The notes below the pieces were generated by a model. It was given only the letters and a program-made list of their open reading frames with translations. It did no database searches and was not told the origin of the DNA. 64,000 bases of DNA. Origin: an uncultured Collinsella sp. (GTDB lineage: Bacteria > Actinomycetota > Coriobacteriia > Coriobacteriales > Coriobacteriaceae). The stretch lies in NCBI GenBank assembly GCA_902470365.1, contig CABRFZ010000005.1:1-64000 (forward strand), read 5' to 3'. Every line of letters begins with the position of its first letter. Position 1 is the first letter of the stretch. Below are positions 59,642 to 64,000 of this stretch, one piece after another. The position numbers and the translations under genes were made by a program.

Positions 59642-60610
59642 CTAGTACTCGACAACACCCATATAGCGACGGAAATCGGGATCGTGATCAAACACCTTGC
59701 CGCGTGCGGCACGCAGCTCGCAGTTCATGGCGTAGAACAGCACCGGGTCCAGATAGGCACGGACGCTCGCCGGCACGGCTTCCATACCGTACTCCTTGGC
59801 ATCGAGCACCATCAGCGTATCGGTATGCGTCTTAAGGAACGCCAGGGCGCGCTCGTCCATAGCACGGCACTCGCTGGAGCCCATCTGCAGGAAGTAAAAA
59901 ACGCCATCCTGAGTAGCCTCGAAGGGGCCATGGAAGTACTCGGCAGAGTGGATGTAGCTGCAGTGCTGCCACTGCATCTCCATAAGAGAGCAGATAGCGA
60001 AACCGTAGGTCTGGCTAAAGTTGGGACCGCTGCCCAGAATATAGAAGAACTCGTGCTCCTGGCAAAGCTTGGCAAAGCGATCGCCCAGCTCGGCATTTAC
60101 CTTCTCGCGTGCCGGGGGAAGAATCTTATCCATCTCGGCGATACCGGCATACATATCGGCAAGATCGGCGTAGCCCTCCTGCTGATCGAGCAGCTCTGCC
60201 GCAAGAGACAGCGAAATGCCAGCGGGGACCTCGGCCTGCGGCACACCCTCGCCCCATGGGTAGACCCACGTGGTCCACTTGCCGGAGTCGATCTTGGATC
60301 CAGCGTTGTCGGTCTGGGCGATCACAGTAGCGCCGGCGGCAAGGGCAATCTCGCAGCCCTCGACGACCTCCGGGGTATTGCCACTGTGGCTGCAAGCGAT
60401 GACCAGGGACTTCTCGCCCAGACGACGCGGACGCATAATGTCGAATTCACGTGCGGTATAGATATACGAAGTGAAGGTGGTTGCCTCGCGCTGCAGAAGC
60501 TCATGGGCCGGGATCAAATCGATCATGGAGCCACCGCAAGCAATCCAGTAGACGCTGTCGAACTTGCCCTTCTCGGCAATTGCCTCTTTGATCAGATCGT
60601 GTGCGTTCAT
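59642..60610 (-). CDS. frlB: Fructoselysine 6-phosphate deglycase-like SIS protein
   Basis: A 322-residue SIS-domain enzyme that would split fructoselysine 6-phosphate into glucose 6-phosphate and lysine. Seen are IACGGSMIDLIPAHELL, ACSHSGNTPEVVEG and SAEYFHGPFEAT. The last matches the ESGEFRHGPLE region of E. coli FrlB, and the end MGVVEY matches GGLVEY. AAAGGAACTGGAT precedes the start at 60610. Confidence 0.9.
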   Translation of the reverse strand: MNAHDLIKEAIAEKGKFDSVYWIACGGSMIDLIPAHELLQREATTFTSYIYTAREFDIMRPRRLGEKSLVIACSHSGNTPEVVEGCEIALAAGATVIAQTDNAGSKIDSGKWTTWVYPWGEGVPQAEVPAGISLSLAAELLDQQEGYADLADMYAGIAEMDKILPPAREKVNAELGDRFAKLCQEHEFFYILGSGPNFSQTYGFAICSLMEMQWQHCSYIHSAEYFHGPFEATQDGVFYFLQMGSSECRAMDERALAFLKTHTDTLMVLDAKEYGMEAVPASVRAYLDPVLFYAMNCELRAARGKVFDHDPDFRRYMGVVEY

Positions 60611-60671
60611 ATCCAGTTCCTTTCTTGTTTGGCCGCAATCAATGACGTTGGCTGCGTGGCCGATAGTTGTT

Positions 60672-61523
60672 TTAGTCAATCAGATATTTCTCGAATGCGG
60701 CCATGTTCTTGGCATCTGCCGCCGCCGGATCATCGTAGTAACGACCGTCCGTGATTTCCTGGCCCAGCATGCCGTCGAAACCATGGGCGTTGAGCGTGGC
60801 GACGAAGGCGTCCATATCGTGCTTGCCATCGCCCCACACCAGATGGCCATACGGGTCACCGTCGATAAAGTGCATCTCGTGAATTGCCCCATCACCAAAG
60901 GCGGCAAACCAGTCCTCGAGCGTCTCGCCTGCAACGCCCATCGCGGTTGTATCAACCATGGGCTGTAAGTACGGGCTCGCGACCTCGTCAATCATGCGCT
61001 TCGCATCGGAAACCGTCGTCACAAGGTTGCTCTCCTCGGGACGCAGACTTTCCATCGTAAGCACCAAACCGTGCTCGCCGGCATACTCCGCCAGAATGGA
61101 CAAGTGCTCGCGGCTGCGCTTCCAGGCTTCCTCGCGGTCCTCGTCCCAGTCGCCCCAGCCCGAGTTGACGGACATACGGTCGCACCCAAGTATCTCGGCA
61201 AGCTCAATGCCGTGCTTAAAGTACGCCAGGCTGCGCTGTTCATGCAGCGGTTTGCGTGCGCAGTACTGCCAAGGATAGACAACATTCTCGGGGCACAGAG
61301 TACGATACCTAAGCCCACGGTCTGCAGCCTTTTTCGCCAGGACCTCAGCCTCAAAGTAGCCCGTGTGGTCGAGCGTCACATGCGGCTCCGCACACCACAG
61401 CTCAATGGACTCAAAGCCCAAGCGCTGCTGCACATCAAGGAAGTAATCGAGCGACCACATGATGTAGTGGATATTCATGCCCGCAATCTGCTCGCGGCGC
61501 AGCGTCGGTTTGGATTCAGGCAT
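60672..61523 (-). CDS. frlC: Fructoselysine 3-epimerase-like TIM barrel protein
   Basis: A 283-residue xylose-isomerase-like TIM barrel. Residues include GFESIELWCAEPH, TMESLRPEESNLV (metal-binding Glu), MVDTTAM, HEMHFIDGDPYGH and GQEI. The match in layout to E. coli FrlC, which interconverts fructoselysine and psicoselysine, and its place in the cluster support the name. AAGGAGGCATAAG precedes the start, one base after the stop of the amidohydrolase gene. Confidence 0.85.
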   Translation of the reverse strand: MPESKPTLRREQIAGMNIHYIMWSLDYFLDVQQRLGFESIELWCAEPHVTLDHTGYFEAEVLAKKAADRGLRYRTLCPENVVYPWQYCARKPLHEQRSLAYFKHGIELAEILGCDRMSVNSGWGDWDEDREEAWKRSREHLSILAEYAGEHGLVLTMESLRPEESNLVTTVSDAKRMIDEVASPYLQPMVDTTAMGVAGETLEDWFAAFGDGAIHEMHFIDGDPYGHLVWGDGKHDMDAFVATLNAHGFDGMLGQEITDGRYYDDPAAADAKNMAAFEKYLID

Positions 61524-61524
61524 C

Positions 61525-63108
61525 TTATGCCTCCTTATTTCGATCGAACACGATTTGTCCGTCCGACATCGTCATGTCAACCGCAAGATCACGTGCGTCG
61601 CGATAATCGAGGTCGAACACATCCCGATCGAGCACGCAGATATCGGCAAGCTTGCCAACCTCAAGCGTACCCAGCTCGTCTTCGCGCATCAGTTCGTACG
61701 CGCCCCCGGCAGTCCAAGCGCACAAGAGCTCGACAAGCGTCAGCGTGTTGACCTCATTCACGGGCAGTCCGTCGTCGAAGTATCCGCCGCACGCACTGTA
61801 GATTGACTCGCCCAAGCTCGGAATCAACAGCGGCAAATCCGTGCCACAGCACACTGTGCATCCGGAATCTTCCATGCCGCGGCGATTCCAGCTGTGCAAA
61901 AGTCGCGTCTCGCCAATTTGTCGACGCATCATCGACAGGCAATCCTCGCGCCGGTCCAGCGTCAGAATCTGCGGATAGACCTCGCAAATTCCACCTAACT
62001 TGCCAAACTCGACAAGATCGGTCGGGTCAGAGTTCTCGAGATCGGTAATCGCATGGCGGCGAAGCATCCGTCCGTGCTCGTCTCGAGGCAGCGAGGCATA
62101 GAGCGCCACGGTGCGACGAACGGCGCCATCGCCCTGGCAATGCAAGGAATATCGGAAGCCGTCAGCATCAATTGCACGCAGCTCGTTCTCAATCAGATCC
62201 CACTCTGGCTCCTCGACGACCGTCTTGCCGGCAGCGCCCGCATCGGCCGTGTCCTCATAGGGATCAATCATCTCGGCAAGCCCCGCCCATACGCCGCGAT
62301 CGGTCATACGGTTGAAGCCAGAAAAACGAACGAACGGTCCCCGGAAGCGCTCTCGCGCCTCGCGGGCATATGCCAGATTTGCACCGGCACCCACCGGCTG
62401 CGACATCATAGAGACGCGAACCGTCAGCTCACCAGATTCCTCACGGCGAGCCATTTCGTCGGCAAAGCCGTAGTAGTCATCAAACGCCATCTCCTTGATG
62501 GCGGTAACGCCGCGCTCGTTAAGCATGCTCATGTAGTCCGAATACCCGGCACGCACCTCGGGCAGCGCGAGGAAATCGCTCATCATGCGCCAGATCTTCT
62601 CGGCATAGCACGCCTGGGGCGTAAAGCCGTATCGCGCACTGGCGGCAGCATTGAGAACGCAGGTCTCCGCACCCGGTGTAAAGCAGACGACAGGGATATC
62701 GCCAAAACAATCGTCAAACACAGCTGCCGTATTTGCGTTCTCGGCATCCGATGCCAACGTTTCGGGTAGGTTGTGGCCAAAAGCCGCCGCGCAATCCGGA
62801 TGATCTTCTTTCCATGCACGCAAGAGCGACACGGCCTCTTTGGCATCGGCGATGCCGGACAGATCAGACCCCAATGTCCGCAGCGCCCAGCCTGTATAGA
62901 AGGTATGCACGTCGATCAGGCCGGGCATGACAGTGCGGTCGCCCAGGTCAACTACCTCGTCCGCCTGGGTCAAATACGAAGCTACCTCACACTTGGTGCC
63001 AACAGCCTCAATTCGATTGCCACGGACCGCTACGAAACCTTCAAACGGCAGGTCCCCCGTACCGGTAAAGACGCTCTTAGACGTCAGGACCGTCAAACGA
63101 TCAGACAT
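61525..63108 (-). CDS. Amidohydrolase, YtcJ family
   Basis: A 527-residue metal-dependent hydrolase of the amidohydrolase superfamily. PGLIDVHTF would give metal ligands (the usual HxH is here HTF, so one His is missing), HCQGDGAVRRTV and CCGTDLPLL follow. The start at 63108 has AGGTGG. It lies between the carrier gene and frlC on one strand. It might release an amino acid or remove an acyl group from the imported Amadori compound; the substrate is unknown. Confidence 0.82.
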   Translation of the reverse strand: MSDRLTVLTSKSVFTGTGDLPFEGFVAVRGNRIEAVGTKCEVASYLTQADEVVDLGDRTVMPGLIDVHTFYTGWALRTLGSDLSGIADAKEAVSLLRAWKEDHPDCAAAFGHNLPETLASDAENANTAAVFDDCFGDIPVVCFTPGAETCVLNAAASARYGFTPQACYAEKIWRMMSDFLALPEVRAGYSDYMSMLNERGVTAIKEMAFDDYYGFADEMARREESGELTVRVSMMSQPVGAGANLAYAREARERFRGPFVRFSGFNRMTDRGVWAGLAEMIDPYEDTADAGAAGKTVVEEPEWDLIENELRAIDADGFRYSLHCQGDGAVRRTVALYASLPRDEHGRMLRRHAITDLENSDPTDLVEFGKLGGICEVYPQILTLDRREDCLSMMRRQIGETRLLHSWNRRGMEDSGCTVCCGTDLPLLIPSLGESIYSACGGYFDDGLPVNEVNTLTLVELLCAWTAGGAYELMREDELGTLEVGKLADICVLDRDVFDLDYRDARDLAVDMTMSDGQIVFDRNKEA

Positions 63109-63117
63109 CACAACCAC

Positions 63118-64000
63118 CTACACCGGAAGCATGCCAGAGATTGCCGTTACAATCACGCCAAAGACGACCATGAAAATGAAGAACTTCCAAATGGTCTTCC
63201 ACCATTGGCCAAACGAAATCCTAGCCACGGCAAGACCGGCGACCGTCATGCCCGCCACGGGGCTGATGGTGTTGATGGTCTGGTTGGCAAACTGGAGCGC
63301 GGTGACGGCTGCCTCGGGATTGAGGCCCATGAGCTCGGTCAGGGGGCCCATAACGGGCATGGTGAGCGCCGCCAGGCCAGAACTCGAGGGAACCAGCAAA
63401 GAGAGCAGGCCAAGGACGATATACATAAACGTGGTGTAGACGGCGGCGGGTGCACCGGCGAGCGCGGTAGCGAGCGCCTGGAGGATGGTGTCGATGATCA
63501 TGCCGCCCTCGGCGATGACCAGAATACCGCGAGCGATACCGATAACGATGGCAGCGTACGCAAAGTCGGCGAGACCCTTAACGAACTCCTCTGCGATTGT
63601 CTGCTGGTCAAGACCGCCCAGGATACCGGCAAGCAAGCCCATGCCAAGGAACACGGCGGAAATCTCATTCATGTACCAGCCCTGGGTAACAAGACCCCAG
63701 ACGATAATGCCCATACCGCAAGCAAAATCGATAAGCACGAGCTTCTGACGGATAGTGAACTCTTCCTCGATGGAGGCATCGGTCACGGAAAACTCAATAC
63801 GCTTGAGCTTATCGTCCTCGTACACAATGGACGACTCGGGGTTTTTCTTGACGCGCATGGCGTAGCGCATGGCCCATGCGATACCGACGGCAGTGAAGAT
63901 AACCCAAGAAACGGCGCGCAGCCACAGTTGCGGATTACCCTCGATGCCAATGATGCCTTGGGCGATCAAAACATTAAACGGGTCGATGGTCGAAGCACAA
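63118..64000 (-). CDS. YfcC/DcuC-type carrier, 5' end cut by the window
   Basis: At least 294 residues of a polytopic inner-membrane carrier. The visible start region continues upstream beyond 64000 in frame (ASTIDPFNVLIAQG). SSSGLAALTMPVMGPLTELM and ANQTINTISPVAGM are typical of YfcC/arginine-ornithine-type short-chain or amino acid carriers. It is the first gene seen of the frl cluster, so it is the likely uptake system for an Amadori compound. Its substrate is not shown. Confidence 0.85.
   Translation of the reverse strand, partial: CASTIDPFNVLIAQGIIGIEGNPQLWLRAVSWVIFTAVGIAWAMRYAMRVKKNPESSIVYEDDKLKRIEFSVTDASIEEEFTIRQKLVLIDFACGMGIIVWGLVTQGWYMNEISAVFLGMGLLAGILGGLDQQTIAEEFVKGLADFAYAAIVIGIARGILVIAEGGMIIDTILQALATALAGAPAAVYTTFMYIVLGLLSLLVPSSSGLAALTMPVMGPLTELMGLNPEAAVTALQFANQTINTISPVAGMTVAGLAVARISFGQWWKTIWKFFIFMVVFGVIVTAISGMLPV

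Noticed and set aside
1..64000. tRNA, rRNA, prophage, CRISPR or restriction systems
   Set aside because: None of their landmarks (tRNA arms, phage structural genes, cas genes, methylase motifs of restriction systems) was seen on either strand.

Overview
The window looks like chromosomal DNA of a gut Coriobacteriia member, most likely Collinsella (C. aerofaciens group). The basis is inference from content: high-GC genes, an arginine deiminase / acetate kinase / L-lactate dehydrogenase fermentation set, a fused lysA-dapA gene, a Trp ECF transporter and a fructoselysine locus. There are no rRNA or tRNA genes, no CRISPR array, no prophage and no transposase gene.

Layout. 1-4.4 kb: two identical arginine deiminase genes flank a PLP aminotransferase. 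4.9-11 kb: ppk1, an RNA m5U methyltransferase, a DJ-1/Maf pair and a P1-type peptidase. 11.4-13.7 kb: galactofuranose-type glycan genes (glf plus a GT2). 13.9-17.7 kb: pta facing two diverged acetate kinases. 17.9-24.2 kb: a minus-strand block (MFS, LysR, HIT, xseB, xseA, membrane metallopeptidase, RNase D). 24.3-27.6 kb: lipid kinase, a 30-aa membrane peptide and an LPXTG-anchored C69 dipeptidase. 27.7-31.3 kb: a tryptophan-codon attenuator controlling an ECF transporter (S, fused A1-A2, T). 31.4-35.7 kb: an Asp/Glu-racemase and ATP-grasp pair (possible D-Asp cross-bridge module), a MOSC protein and a secreted coiled-coil wall protein. 35.8-39.8 kb: kinase/HTH operon, small membrane proteins and an M20 amidohydrolase. 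39.97-44 kb: lysine riboswitch, lysA-dapA fusion, dapB, dapH. 44.2-53.7 kb: ndpA, DUF2974 hydrolase, ldh, aminotransferase, nadE and two low-complexity proteins. 53.9-58.5 kb: ettA, sdpRI, tcdA, tatD. 58.8-64 kb: frlD-frlB-frlC with an amidohydrolase and a truncated YfcC-type carrier.

How it fits together. Energy metabolism is fermentative: arginine deiminase, Pta-AckA acetate formation and lactate formation. The lysine genes follow the acetylase branch (DapA, DapB, DapH, then an aminotransferase and an M20 deacetylase that may be the two unlinked genes nearby, then LysA) under a lysine riboswitch. Tryptophan is imported by an ECF transporter sensed by a Trp-rich leader peptide.

The most unusual signal is non-coding. 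Six long nested inverted repeats sit directly downstream of stop codons, in the sense orientation. They fall into two families. Within each, core sequence blocks are conserved while the outer arms differ completely between copies yet still pair; in one family an inner helix co-varies across three copies. Other non-coding items are a 14-bp hairpin burying a Shine-Dalgarno site, a 229-bp MITE-like element, small hairpins built around GGGACAGGTT, and 21-bp-spaced GAACGG repeats upstream of both arcA genes. All calls are from reading the sequence; no database search was run.
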